A DNA stretch of 64,000 bases from Gracilaria gracilis (Eukaryota > Rhodophyta > Florideophyceae > Gracilariales > Gracilariaceae), in contig JARGSG010000114.1 of the NCBI GenBank assembly GCA_030374805.1, forward strand, positions 62,001-126,000, in the 5' to 3' direction. The first letter of the stretch is position 1. Each line of letters opens with the position of its first letter. The notes under the pieces are model-generated. The model saw only the letters and a list, made by a program, of their open reading frames with translations, had not been told where the DNA came from and ran no database searches. A program made the position numbers and the translations under genes. This document shows positions 32,131 to 42,536 of the stretch, piece after piece.

Positions 32131-33025
32131 GCTGCCGGCCCTCCTCTCCCTCCCGCTCCGCCGCTACTCTGCGTCTCGTCCGTTTCCCCGGCGGAGTATT
32201 CCCTGTACCGTTGCGGCTCCCAGCTGTGGTGACCTGGCATTGGTTTAGCCATTGTCTAGGTGACCCATACGCAATCGTATCGCGTGTCTGGGTCCATCGA
32301 CCAGTAAAAGGGCCGCAGTGCGCACATGTGGGTTGGTACCTACACTACCGTCGCTGTAATGAACACCGTATCTTCGAACAACCTCTCGCTCAAAGTGTGG
32401 TTGGTTTCTATCCCGCTGTACTGCTTCCATTTGGACAGTTGGGCCAGCTGCTAGGGATATCAATGCTGGCGGTCTCTCATCGTTCAGAAATCACGCCGCA
32501 CTTAGCACAATTCTCACAACTGGGTTTGGCGACACATTTCCGTATTGTGAACATCCCTCGTTATCGGAGGCTTGATATTTTTAGCTCGTCATACATCTTT
32601 CTCATTCTTAGCCTCAGCCGCCGATGGTCTTCATTTCTTCAACATCTCATGTGAAATGAGTGTTGCGCAGCAGCCTGCACATTTTCTACGCAAAACCGGA
32701 CTGCCACAAAATCTTTTCTCGCGCACACGTTCACGGCGGAACCGCGATTTTGGCGACGAAACTCGACGAACACGATAGGAAAATATCTCTTTTTTTTTGA
32801 CGAACCGTTCTTTGCGAACACGGATTCTGGTCGATCTCTTTCACTAATTACTCTGTCCCATTTTCCCACTATCATTCAAGAAGTTAAATACCTACCCCTC
32901 CTCGGTTGTGGGAATATCTTTCATAGGTCGGTTCGTTGTTTTGCGGGGCTAGCTGCTTACTTGCGGGGAACCGTACTTTACCGGTCGCCTAGCTCCCCGG
33001 GCTGGGATAAGGTCACCTGAAGCAT
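32131..33025. other. Unassigned interval
   Basis: A 176-codon ORF on the plus strand (32124-32654) shows no domain and has the composition of a chance ORF. Nothing else is recognisable. Confidence 0.3.
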
Positions 33026-33029
33026 AACA

Positions 33030-33072
33030 ACTTGAAGTTGAAGAAGAAGAAGAAGAAAAAGAAGGAGAAGAA
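33030..33072 (+). repeat. GAA-rich microsatellite
   Basis: A purine-only run built from GAA/GAAG units, probably in the leader of the copia element that follows. Confidence 0.6.
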
Positions 33073-33090
33073 ACTTTCCTACATCTTAGG

Positions 33091-33186
33091 TCGCGATATT
33101 CTCTTTTTGTACCAGAAGGCTGATCACTGAAAATGTTTCTACCCTGTAGGTCGCGATATCCTTTTCTCGTTCACGAAGGTTGATCA
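33091..33186 (+). repeat. Two-unit tandem repeat before copia gag
   Basis: GGTCGCGATATTCTC and GGTCGCGATATCCTT begin two units about 58 bp apart, each closing with GAAGG(C/T)TGATCA. They lie directly upstream of the gag start. Confidence 0.55.
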
Positions 33187-33497
33187 TCTACTCTTCCCCG
33201 TCTGCCAGAATGTTGGGTTCCAAAGATCTCTTTGAAAACCTACCGAAGTTAAAGGTACCTACTGTCTACATTCTCTGGCGTAGTCGTCTAATGGCTTATC
33301 TTTGCTGGGACGACCCTTTCCTATCTGGACTACATCCTCCCCCCGAAGGATTCAATCCTAACAATCGGGTGCACCAGGCTTGGTTTGAGAAATCAGTAAA
33401 AGCTACGAGCACGAGATCTTTCTGCCGCGGAGATTTATTCTTAACCCTCGTGCGGACGTTCGTCGATGATGACGAGAAGACGGCCAGAGACCTGTGA
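33180..33497 (+). pseudogene. C1 gag, N-terminal part
   Basis: 105 codons. An internal ATG at residue 11 (MLGSKDLFENLPKLKVPTVY) is a likelier start. The pattern L-x-x-x-NY-x-x-WR-x-x-M-x-AYL of copia gag is visible as VYILWRSRLMAYLCWDDPFL. It ends in TGA, and the rest of gag lies in other frames up to the zinc knuckle. Confidence 0.7.
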
Positions 33498-33722
33498 GAA
33501 TAGTTGAAACCAACGTACAAAACTTCTAACAAAAAGACCATCCAAAACATCCACCATTGTCTAGACACTCTCATGTTCAAAGACGATGTAGATTGGAATG
33601 AACATGTTTCTACCATTCTGGCAATCGTTGGAGAACTGGTTACCTACGACGAAGAATTTTCCGAAAAATAAAGGGTATGCTAGTTAATCCGAAGTTTTCG
33701 CAGCTTTTCCGACCCCCGAGCC

Positions 33723-34120
33723 ATGATGTCCAACCCCACGAACGCCGGCTTCCTGAATCATCAAGGCCGTCGAGCCCGAAGTAGCCAGAAGGAAGAACCC
33801 AAAAACCCCATACGTCGTCTGAATCTAACTTTCTTCCATCTACACAACCTAAGGCTAACAAAGCCAAGAAATGCGGACATGAACGTCGGACACGGAAAGG
33901 CAACATCTTATCCAACCGTGAAGATGGGTAAAATAACTGTTACTGTTGTAAACGCCGCGGTCATTTTGCCAGAGACTGTTACGAACTTAAACCGGAAGAG
34001 GGCCAGAACACTAACAACAACTCTCGCAACGGTAATAGTCGTCAACAAAGTAGCCGCGGTGCGAACTGGTCACACTACAACTCGCATCAAAACCAAGAAA
34101 GATCGTGCCAGTCAAGCTAG
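33723..34120 (+). pseudogene. C1 gag C-terminus with zinc knuckle
   Basis: The frame containing 33938-33979 encodes CYCCKRRGHFARDC, an exact C-x2-C-x4-H-x4-C knuckle, followed by an Asn/Gln/Ser/Arg-rich tail. It ends at a TAG before the protease. Another frame is open across the same span but codes nothing recognisable. Confidence 0.75.
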
Positions 34121-34234
34121 AACTCATGCTTTTCACCAACGGGGGAAGAAAGTGAGAACCGCACACCCAATCCTCGTTTTTATGTGGTGTGAAGGCGTGA
34201 TGATACACCTTCTTCACCTGGTTTCAACTGCAAT

Positions 34235-35368
34235 ATGGCTAAGTTTCAGAGCAAGATCGTTCTCTTTTCACAATCTAAGTTGGATTCGGCATCCCTTGAA
34301 TCCGGGGATAAACACCATTTCTTTCTTTCACGTTATTCGTTCATCCGCTACGAGCGAATCGAGATCGAAACCGTTCAGGCTGCTTCAGGAACAGCTCGTC
34401 TCGTTGGCGAAGGTCACGTCTGGATACCTTTGAACCGTGGTACAGTCATCAAGGCTTACTACGCACCTGCATTTCAGTCGAACATCATTTTGGTTGGTGC
34501 TCTCAGTATTGAGTTCATGATGACGTTGACCTCAACCATTCGTCCATTTCATGGGTGTTTCAGTAAGGACCCCAAGCGAAACTTTGAAATCATTTGTGAA
34601 ACTGAAATCAAAGAAGGCCTATTCCTCATGGACATCACTGATACCGACAAGCAAGTGATGGCCGTCAACGCGAGCAACAACAAACAAGAGCTGGCTTCGG
34701 ATTGGCATGGGCGAACTGGTGATTTGCATTCAAGTAGATACCAAAGTCTTGCCAAGTCGTTCGACTCAGTGCCTTACTCTCAACGCTTTATCTTTGATTC
34801 TTTGACGAGCGTTCCTTGCCTTACGGGCAAGAAGAAGCGGAATCCATTAGTCGCTCGACCGCGATCCGTTTCCACATCAAGTCCCTTGGAACTCATTCAC
34901 GTGGACATATTTGGAAAGATTTGGCAATTTATCTCTGGCGCAATCCACGCTACGGCCATTGTAGATGGCTGCAAGTCCACTTCGGACGTATTCTTTCTCA
35001 AGGACAAGACCGGTGAAAGTTTTTTAAAGCACCTGGATTGGTTCAAACGTCGATCGAAACTGGAGCTAAATTACTCCTCTCGCTTGAAAATTGTTCGCCT
35101 GGACGGGGCCAGCGAACACAAAAGCACCGAGCTAGACACCTTCCGCTTCGATCAATTCATTGTTCTGGACTTCTCGCCTGCTTACGTCTCTGAATCTAAT
35201 GGCGCCGCGGGAAGACTTATCCAGGAACATTGGGCCAGGACTCGCGTGCTTCTTTTCGAAAGCAAATTGCGTACTGCCTTCTGGGCAGAGGCAATGAACC
35301 ACGCTAACTGGCTGCGCAATCGAGCTACGACTTCACTAATACAAAAATGGATTCCAATTCTGGAATGA
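34235..35368 (+). pseudogene. C1 protease remnant and integrase
   Basis: 377 codons. The protease motif reads LESGDKHHFF where copia has L-D-S-G, so the catalytic Asp is Glu. A GAG-pre-integrase segment (DWHGRTGDLHSSRYQSL, SVPCLTGKKK) has lost one expected Cys. Integrase core: LELIHVDIFGKIW (first Asp), IVRLDGASEHKS (second Asp) and YVSESNGAAGRLIQ, where the family has Glu before Arg, so the third catalytic residue is Gly. TGA at 35366-35368 ends it; the frame continues into the next piece. Confidence 0.85.
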
Positions 35369-35449
35369 GACCCATTAACAACAATCGACTTCACAAGCAT
35401 TCCGAACTTCGGTCAGCCGGTTTATACCTTCTTTTATCGGTCTAAGACC

Positions 35450-35770
35450 ATGGCATCAAAGAAGTCCCTCTTTCTTTCTGTCTTCGCACACTTCTTAGGT
35501 ATTCAAAGCTACATCACACTCGCTCGTGTGTTTGTGTCGCAGAAAAACTCGGTCGTTACTTGCCGCATCCTGGATATAAAGGCTGTGAACTTTTCTCCTC
35601 TCCCAGACATATCTACTTCACTGGAAGGTATATCAAAACAAAAGCAAACGGAGGACACTGAACTGACTCACAATGAAAGCGATACTTTGGACTTGGAGGA
35701 ACACTTAGTGCCAGCCTTCACCGCGATCACTCACAATTCCCTCGAACATGGATATCGAAGAGTTCTCTAG
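35450..35770 (+). pseudogene. C1 integrase C-terminus/linker
   Basis: Same frame as the integrase piece. SKKSLFLSVFAHFLGIQSYI and VFVSQKNSVVTCRIL match the copia region between integrase and RT (the GYS-x-x-S-K-x-Y-R-V stretch, poorly preserved), followed by an acidic linker. Confidence 0.65.
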
Positions 35771-35802
35771 ATGATCCTGCTTTTCCGAACAGTTTCAAAC
35801 AA

Positions 35803-36219
35803 GCTTGCGAAGACCGGGAATGGGGCGAAGCAATATACCGTGAAATGAATGCGCTAGTGCACAGGAAACCTTGATAACTGGTACCATGTAAAGCAGGAAT
35901 AAAGCCCGTACCATATACTTGGGTTTCCAAGGAGAAGGTTCTCGATGGGATCGGTAAAAAGTTACTGAAGAAAGCACGCTGCTGTCTACTGAAAGACACG
36001 CAGACGCCCTTAGTCGACTTTGATCGTTTCAATACCTACGCTCCCATGGCAGTTCATGAAGCCCTGCGCATCCTCTTGTCATTCTCTGCAGCCAATAACC
36101 TTTTTCTGGAACGGGCGAACATTTCAAACGCCTACCTTCACGAGAAACTCGATGTTCCAATCATCATGGAACAACCAACCTTCTCATCCGGAATTCCACA
36201 GAAACCTAGCTACGTTTGA
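35803..36219 (+). pseudogene. C1 reverse transcriptase, N-terminal half
   Basis: A short piece (EDREWGEAIYREMNALVH) and then, from 35917, TWVSKEKVLDG, LVDFDRFNTYAPMAVHEALR and LERANISNAYLHEKLDVPII. Copia has Asp before ISNAYLH-like sequence, and here it is Asn, so the first RT catalytic residue is lost. TGA at 36217-36219. Confidence 0.75.
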
Positions 36220-36336
36220 AAACTCTTAAACTCAATATACGGTGCTGTGCAAGCAGGGCTTATATGAAGACCACTGTTCTCCGAAGAACTTCTCACGTGG
36301 AATTTTCTGACCTTATCACTGGATGTACGCGTATTC

Positions 36337-36960
36337 ATGTACCGCGAAAATGAAGGTTTTCTGTTACTTGTGGTGATAGTCGACGATTGCGCGTTCGCCT
36401 CCAACGACGCAAGTCTTCTTCAAGACTTCAAGCGAAAACTCTCGGCAACGTTCGATGTTAAACTATATGGTATACTAAAGACCTTCATATGTTGGAGTAT
36501 CGAACGATCGCCCGCTGGAATCAAGGTAAATCAATACGGATATGCAGTGAAACTACTCAAGAAGTTCAAAATACTTGGAGCGAACGCCGTTGGATCTCCT
36601 CTACCTACTTCCGCTGACCTACTCCCCACGAAAGAGTCGGAACTCCCCCTCTCTCCGCAAGAGCACGCCGAGTATAGGTCCGGAATTGAAGGACTTTTTT
36701 ACATTAACATCTCTGGAAGACCGGACTTAATCTTTCCGGTATCGGCTCTCTCCAAGCACCTCCACAATTCCTGTGGTCGACAAATACCATTTCTTAATCG
36801 TCTTTTCCGATATCTATATTGCACACTTGACTATGGCCTACATTGGTCCTTCAGGTCGTTCACCCCCTTCGTGCGTACGCTGACGGCGATTGGGGGGAAT
36901 GTATGGAATCCAGGAAATCAACGAAAGGCTACGTTATCGTCTTCAATGCCACACCAATAA
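36337..36960 (+). pseudogene. C1 reverse transcriptase C-terminus and RNase H start
   Basis: Same frame as the previous RT piece. LLLVVIVDDCAFASND is the active site (IVDD for YVDD). IKVNQYGYAVKLLKKFKI, SPQEHAEYRSGIEGLFYINI and GRPDLIFPVSALSKHLHN are the conserved copia thumb and connection segments. It breaks up in the RNase H region. Confidence 0.8.
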
Positions 36961-37366
36961 TGTAGGAGGCGAAAAGGCAGATCGTTGTAGCTTTGTCGTC
37001 TGCAGAGGCGGAGTATATACTATTATCTACTGGCGCAAAAGACGTTACATGGATTCGGAAGTTAATATATGAATTCGCTCACCAGCGGCCTTGGAGCGAA
37101 GACTATTAGTGTAAATCTACCAAATTCAAGGTGGATAGCTCGGCTGCGCTTTCTTTGAACACCAACCCTCAGACCTCTGGTGGAACAAACATATTGATTT
37201 GAAGATGCATCTTGTCAGAGAAAAGCCCAGGAGCGGAATCCTTTGCTTCGACCACATCCCAGAGAGTCTTCATATTGCTGACATACTGACCAAGAGTGCT
37301 TCCCTCAATTATGTGAGGAAGATAGTCAGCTTGATCAACATTGACTCGCTCTAGTGTAAAATATTG
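36961..37366 (+). pseudogene. C1 RNase H end, decayed
   Basis: Scattered frames still show the closing copia motifs, for example sequence compatible with SSAEAEY and, near 37260-37360, ILTKSAS and LRKIVSLINIDS-like segments. A minus-strand ORF over the same place is a shadow. Confidence 0.5.
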
Positions 37367-37721
37367 GGACTCAGTGACCAAACTAACTAATTCGTTTGTT
37401 ATGTTTTACTGTGATGCTTTGCATCTTGTTTAGATTATTGATTTGTCTGTGATGAAGTTGTTTTGGTTCACCATCCTTCTTCTTTTCCCCGCGAAGGTAC
37501 ATGTATTATTCCCGCAGGGTTTTTGCATGTTACTTGGGTTTGAAGTGTACCGGTGTGAACAAGTATGATATTCCTACTTGTGTCTAGTGGAAGTACCTGT
37601 GTGTGACGTATGAATGTTTATTGATTATGTTCAGTATGTTAAATGTAAGCACTACGTCTTTGGTATCTGAAAGACGTTGCCAAAGATTAGACGAGTTCGA
37701 GAAGGATTTTTGCCTACATGA

Positions 37722-37805
37722 CCGTTTGGCATGGCGCTGGGGCGGCCGACGGTCAACTATGCGCTTAGACCTATTCTACACTTTCCAATCCGGCTCAATT
37801 CCAAC
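37722..37805 (+). repeat. Copy of the 85-bp repeat flanking the copia region (right)
   Basis: Matches 31691-31775; see that entry. Possible end of the right LTR of C1. Confidence 0.4.
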
Positions 37806-38281
37806 AATCTGAGCATCTTCAGCCAAATTACACTTTCAAACTTGGATTGCATCGGCGTCTGCCTATCTAGTCAATTAGCGCTCACTTCACTGACGTAATC
37901 TGAAAATATACCATAGAGAAACGCCATTATGAACTGTAATCATCGCAACTGCGAACGCCCACACGTGTTGTGTACACTCTTTCCGTGGCCCAAGGCAGGT
38001 AAGTATGTGTCGCTGGCGCGATTGTTCGAATGCTGTAGTTAAAGCGAGGCCTGCGGGCGGATCCTTCTTGGATAGCCTGAAGGAATCCGCCTTGCGCGGC
38101 ATTCCCATGATGGGTAAACCTGGATCTGTCGACAAGGCCTTCTCCTTACGAGGGCGATTGATTCACGAGGGGAACGGCTTAACTTCTCTAACAACATTTC
38201 CACTGCGTGGCACTTCCGATACACAACCCGAGACAGGAACATTCGTCGACGCCAAAGCCGCTTCATCGAGCGCGATCTACT

Positions 38282-38319
38282 GCCCCCCCCCCCCCACCCC
38301 CCCCCCACCCCCCCCCCCT
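38282..38319 (+). repeat. Poly-C tract
   Basis: Three long C runs separated by single A residues. On the other strand these are G runs able to form a G-quadruplex; the plus strand could form an i-motif. Confidence 0.85.
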
Positions 38320-38399
38320 TGCGTCGGTGTTCTCGGAATGCTAGTTTAGTATGCTAGATTGCTAGTTGTGAAAATAAAAGCCCGAAAAAAACTAGCATT

Positions 38400-39780
38400 T
38401 TTGCAGTGTGCGCTAGTTCGCAATGCAAGAAAATATTTTTTTGGAAATTACGTTTCCGTGCAGTGCAGTTCAAACTTCACCTACTAAAGTTGAAGGCAGT
38501 TTGCAATTCCTCTGCCACCGCTCGTAGATTTACATTCCCCACACTCGTAAAAAACACTCTAAAAAGTTACGAACCCACCACTAGCGCTCCCTCATTCCAA
38601 CCCTGCATTCAGATCCTGACTCTCGGTTTTTCTAACTTTCCAGCTAAAAAATCCAACGGAACCCTTTCTTCATTCTCTAGCACCCTTCTGGCCCCAAAGC
38701 GACTCCCAACCCCTCCCAGCCACTTCTTTTCCTGCTCCTACAGTACGCGTTATGCCATTTGCACAGCCGCTGCCGCATTACTGAACCCAAGCAGTAGTGC
38801 TCCACCCGGAAGCGGCCTTGGAAAACAAACCTTTCCATATCCGTCCACCATCGCAACCTTCCTCTTCCGCCTCTTCTTGAGCCGCCGCTGTTCAACCTTT
38901 CAAACTTTGTCTTCCCTCGTGGTCCCCTCACACCAGCGTCCACCCCGAGACCCCGGTGACCCCGGGGACCCTTTTCGTCTCTCCTTTTCCCTCCCAACTT
39001 CTCCATCTCTCAACAGCTCTTTCAACTAGAAAAGCAACTTACACGCTTTCTCCACGTGCTCCATTTGCTCCAGCAGCTCCCCCACACGATTCCCCAGGCC
39101 CATATTCTCCCTCCCTAGCTTCACCATCTCACTCGCAACGAACAACACCATCCAACGCACACCCCACCAGTACCCGCTCCAACCAACTTCATTTTTTTCG
39201 GAATCCTTGAAATGAAATCGATTGGCATCCTTACCCCCGACACACTCCGCACCACCCCTCCCTTGCCACCCACGATCTCAGAAAACCAGTCGTATCTATT
39301 TTCTTTCAGATTACCTCCCAGGCTCCTCAAGCGCTCCTTCAACTGCGCCGCAAATCTCCTCTCCGGTTCTCCATCCCCTCCTCGGCAATCACCACCATCC
39401 CCTTCTCCTCCAAACTTTCTTCCTTCTCCCAGAAACAAAGTTTGTATGCACCCTCTTCCTTTCTCGACTCCGGCATATCTGATACCTCCGTCTGGTGATG
39501 CAGAGCAATCAGTTTCTCGTCCTACACGTACCCATTATAAATCGGTGATATTGATAGCGTCCAGCGATAAGCGAGATAACAGCACGAGATGTTCGCAACA
39601 CCTTACTCGCTTATCGACAGTGTGCACAGCCGTGAAACTGTCGGTCATACACCCACTTGCGTGCCCACGACCATTTATATCCAATTCTTCACTAATCCGA
39701 TCTCCCGCTAACTCATATTTTCTGAGAAGTTTCAAAATTCTTCCTCTTTCGTTCAGTACTATATCCGATTAGAGCCCATG
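38400..39780 (-). pseudogene. Degenerate coding-like region, coiled-coil type, minus strand
   Basis: The plus strand is strongly pyrimidine-rich. Read on the minus strand, interrupted frames give charged helical sequence such as MVKLGRENMGLGNRVGELLE, KELLRDGEVGREKERRKGSP and ERRFAAQLKERLRSLGGNLK. This resembles a coiled-coil ORF such as a LINE ORF1 or a structural gene, but no domain is certain and stops are frequent. Plus-strand ORFs here are Ser/Pro-rich shadows. Confidence 0.3.
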
Positions 39781-40719
39781 TTGCTCCAAAAATACTACAA
39801 ATTCACTTTTTTTATCCTTTTTCTAACCTCATCTCTCCGCATAAACAAATCGTCAACATTATCTTCTGTGATGCCTTTATGACCTTTTCTTCAGTTTTGC
39901 ATTGATAAAACTCTTCTTGCGTTAAACGTTGAACAGAAATAGTCTGCGGTATCGGGCTCCATTCCTTTTGAGAGATTCATAGGCATGCGTTTCATCTGTT
40001 ACAGTGGAGTACTTCCTATATATGTGAGAATAGTGAAGTAGTCAATACAATGGTAGCGATTAAGAAAATTCGAGTTTCATTTAGTAGAATTTAATATATA
40101 GGTAGGAGATTTTAATTGCAACCTATGGAGGTCTACGGCTGGGAATGCTTAATTTGTATTACTCAGCTGAGTAATACAACTTAAGAATCTCTAGCAGTAG
40201 ATATTCATAATTTGATCAGTATTCTTGTCAAGCTCAGCACCCATGTAGTACTTACGTTCTCCCACATCTTTGTATGAACTATATGCACGTAGAGTGTGGC
40301 TTCACAAGAGATAATCATCGCGCGGGAAACAATTTATGCATTGAGTAGGGAGCATCACTGATGCTTGGTGCATCGATTTTACTGATACAAATGGCGATGC
40401 TGAACGAACAGAGAACCAAGATTATCTTTAATTAGCTCTCGATGTGTGAAATACGATTGGACACACCATATCCGGTGAATTGACATTGCGCACAGTTTGC
40501 ATTTTGAACCCCGGGTGGCGCATAAACACCACAGACCTGCGTAAGCTACTGAAGCATGTAGCACAGGGGGCTGTGAAACAGACCCGAACGGGGGTTAGTT
40601 GTACATGTTGGCGATGTTGCTGGTAACGCGATACCAAGTAATAGTAGCACGGGGGCCTTATATGCAGAGTTCCAGACCAGACCGGGGCGGCAGGGCCGAA
40701 ACAATGTTTAATTTTTTCA
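39781..40719. other. Interval without recognised features
   Basis: AT-rich sequence with no credible coding frame or repeat. Confidence 0.4.
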
Positions 40720-40790
40720 ACAGCGGACCGATGTGCAGTGGCGCTTCAGCGGTGCACCGATGAAGCGCCGCGACACCCGGGTCCGCTGTC
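40720..40790. repeat. Palindromic hairpin repeat, copy 1
   Basis: About 71 bp, from ACAGCGGACC to GTCCGCTGTC, with the centre GCGCTTCAGCGGTGCACCGA and TGAAGCGCC. The right arm CCGCGACACCCGGGTCCGCTG is the family standard; the left arm is partly diverged. Confidence 0.85.
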
Positions 40791-41285
40791 CGGTGGGTGG
40801 TGTAGAACGCCGGTCCTGGATGCGTTTGGAGAGATTCAAAACCACCCTAACACACTAATTTAGGGTATCTCAAGAGTATCCGCTGCATTGCTCACTACAC
40901 ACACGCGACAAATTCATGAGACCCCATATGTTTGATATTAGTCTCACAGTTTCCAAGAAGAAGGTTTTAACTTCATGTGAACCCATCCTGTAAGCGAATG
41001 ACTTCTATGTTGTTTTCGTACGAGCGTTCGTTCGCTACAGTAGTCTCTAGAGGCGCGCGCGTCTTGTCTACGGTTGTGCAGCGATAGGTGTCGACCAGAC
41101 GATATCCGTGGCAGAAAGTCGCCCGTGTAAAATTATTGTAGAACTGACGACACCGTATTAATATACATGTATATATATTGTTTCTTGATTAATCAAAACA
41201 ATAGAATTCTTGCTGGAAGATTAAGATTTCCATTCCCCTAAGAAAAAAGTCATATTACATTCTTCGGAACAGAGGACGTCTTGGC

Positions 41286-41352
41286 GATGGTCAGATTTGC
41301 CACGGCGCTCATAGTTGTATCGATGAACTGCCACTTTTCCCCGGTCTAGCGT
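41286..41352. repeat. Palindromic hairpin repeat, degenerate copy 2
   Basis: GCCACGGCGCTCATAG, then TATCGATGAACTGCCAC and TTCCCCGGTCTAGCG follow the family layout with many substitutions, including loss of the GTGCAC centre. Confidence 0.5.
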
Positions 41353-41598
41353 CTACCGCGTTAACGCAGAAAAGCGGGTCACACACTGGCTTCTGGGGTC
41401 GACACACGCAGAAAACAGACGCACGCGAACTCCAACTTTATTCTTCACTGCGCGTGAACAGCGGAAGAAAGTGAAGTAATACTTCGTCGGTGGCTCGTGC
41501 TGCGGCAAACAGGTATCACGGAAAGCGTGGAGACCCAGGGGGTACGGAACTAGGTAAATGTGGAGATAAACCCGAAAATAAAAGTTATGACTGGTAGG

Positions 41599-41670
41599 AG
41601 AGCAGACCAGGACGTTATGGAGCTCCGTCGGTGCACCAATGAAGCTCTAAGCCCCCCCGGTCCGCTGTCT
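41599..41670. repeat. Palindromic hairpin repeat, copy 3 (array unit 1)
   Basis: AGCAGACCAGGACG to CCCGGTCCGCTGTC with centre CTCCGTCGGTGCACCAATGA. First unit of the regular array; followed by an AT-rich spacer. Confidence 0.85.
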
Positions 41671-41710
41671 TTAAAAAATATTGATTTTCAATATAATAAA
41701 AGACAGTCTG

Positions 41711-41782
41711 GGACATCGGACGGGGGTGTCGTGGGGCTTCACCGGTGCACTGATGAAACGCCACGACACCCCGGTCCGCTGT
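41711..41782. repeat. Palindromic hairpin repeat, copy 4 (array unit 2)
   Basis: CGGACGGGGGTGTCGTGGGG, centre CACCGGTGCACTGATGAAAC, right arm GCCACGACACCCCGGTCCGC. Arms pair almost completely over about 30 bp. Confidence 0.9.
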
Positions 41783-41842
41783 GAATAGCACGTTGGGGGT
41801 GCTACGTATTCCAGCACCTCAGCTCCGTCATTTACGGCGCGT

Positions 41843-41916
41843 GGACAGCGGACCGGAGTTTCGTTGCTTTTTATCGGTGCACCGATGAAGTGCCACGCTA
41901 TCTCGTCCCGCTGTCC
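41843..41916. repeat. Palindromic hairpin repeat, copy 5 (array unit 3)
   Basis: Starts GGACAGCGGACCGGAG and ends CGTCCCGCTGTCC, with the perfect centre TATCGGTGCACCGATGAAG. Outer arms GGACAGCGG and CCGCTGTCC pair exactly. Confidence 0.9.
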
Positions 41917-41960
41917 AGCCGGAGCGGCCGCCAAAAAAATTAGAAATTCTTTTCGGCGTG

Positions 41961-42034
41961 AGGCAGCGCTTCAGTGTGGCGTGGCGCTTTATCGGTGCAC
42001 CGATGAAGCACCAGACCACCCCGGTCCACCGTCC
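41961..42034. repeat. Palindromic hairpin repeat, copy 6 (array unit 4)
   Basis: AGGCAGCGCTTCAGTGTGGC, centre CTTTATCGGTGCACCGATGA, right arm CACCCCGGTCCACCGTCCC. Confidence 0.88.
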
Positions 42035-42065
42035 CAGAAAACATTTGAATTATTAATTTCGACTT

Positions 42066-42140
42066 GGGACAGCGGTCTAGCGTGGCGTGGCGCTTCATCA
42101 GTACTCTCATGAAGCCCCATTTCACCTCTGTTTGCTTTCC
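42066..42140. repeat. Palindromic hairpin repeat, copy 7 (array unit 5)
   Basis: GGGACAGCGGTCTAGCGTGG, centre GCTTCATCAGTACTCTCATG and AAGCCCC. The GTGCAC centre has changed to AGTACT, another palindrome, and the right arm has drifted. Confidence 0.8.
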
Positions 42141-42536
42141 TAGGGCGCTCTTGCGCAGGAAAATATTTTATTTTCCTCTATTGCTGAAAAAATGTTATGC
42201 TTGTGTACTGTACATGGTAGAAGCTTGTCGAAACTTTGTAATTGTCCCTTCACTACGCTCTCGAATTTAATATAGGCACGATATAGAGTTTAAACTAATA
42301 TTAGGCCAACACATATCCATGATAAAACACAAGGTAAGGAAAGGGATTGAAAATTTCAACATACTAAGCGATCTTTGGAGCTTTCCGTACAGTCGTAAAC
42401 AACTTTTGTAATTATATGAACTAATTGCACTCTCAATGCCGTATCGAAAGCATAAAAGGAGGCGGGGAACAAAACGAACGAACGTGATATTCACTCCCGA
42501 GCAGGGCTGGCCGTTAACAAGTTAAGGGTTTATCTG

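Larger units (their letters stand above)
33180..37366 (+). mobile_element. Decayed Ty1/copia retrotransposon (C1)
   Basis: Domain order gag, zinc knuckle, protease, integrase, RT, RNase H is the copia order. Frames change between gag and pol and again before RT, and several stops interrupt pol. Three catalytic positions have changed: protease Asp to Glu, integrase Glu to Gly and the first RT Asp to Asn. LTRs are not certain; an 85-bp repeat pair at 31691 and 37722 may mark their ends. Confidence 0.85.

Noticed and set aside
32124..32654. 176-codon plus-strand ORF
   Set aside because: It grows out of a C/T-rich repeat and has no motif or coding-like composition.
37169..37381. Minus-strand ORF of 70 codons
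   Set aside because: It is antisense to the decayed RNase H end of the copia element.
38406..39772. Ser/Pro-rich plus-strand ORFs
   Set aside because: They reflect the pyrimidine skew of the strand. The opposite strand gives more protein-like sequence.
41560..42130. Several small ORFs on both strands sharing phrases like HRCTDEAPRH and FIGAPIK
   Set aside because: They are translations of the repeated hairpins in different frames. The similarity comes from the DNA repeat, not from related genes.
41599..42140. CRISPR array
   Set aside because: Repeats are long, imperfect full palindromes that vary between units, spacers vary in length, the context is eukaryotic and there are no cas genes.
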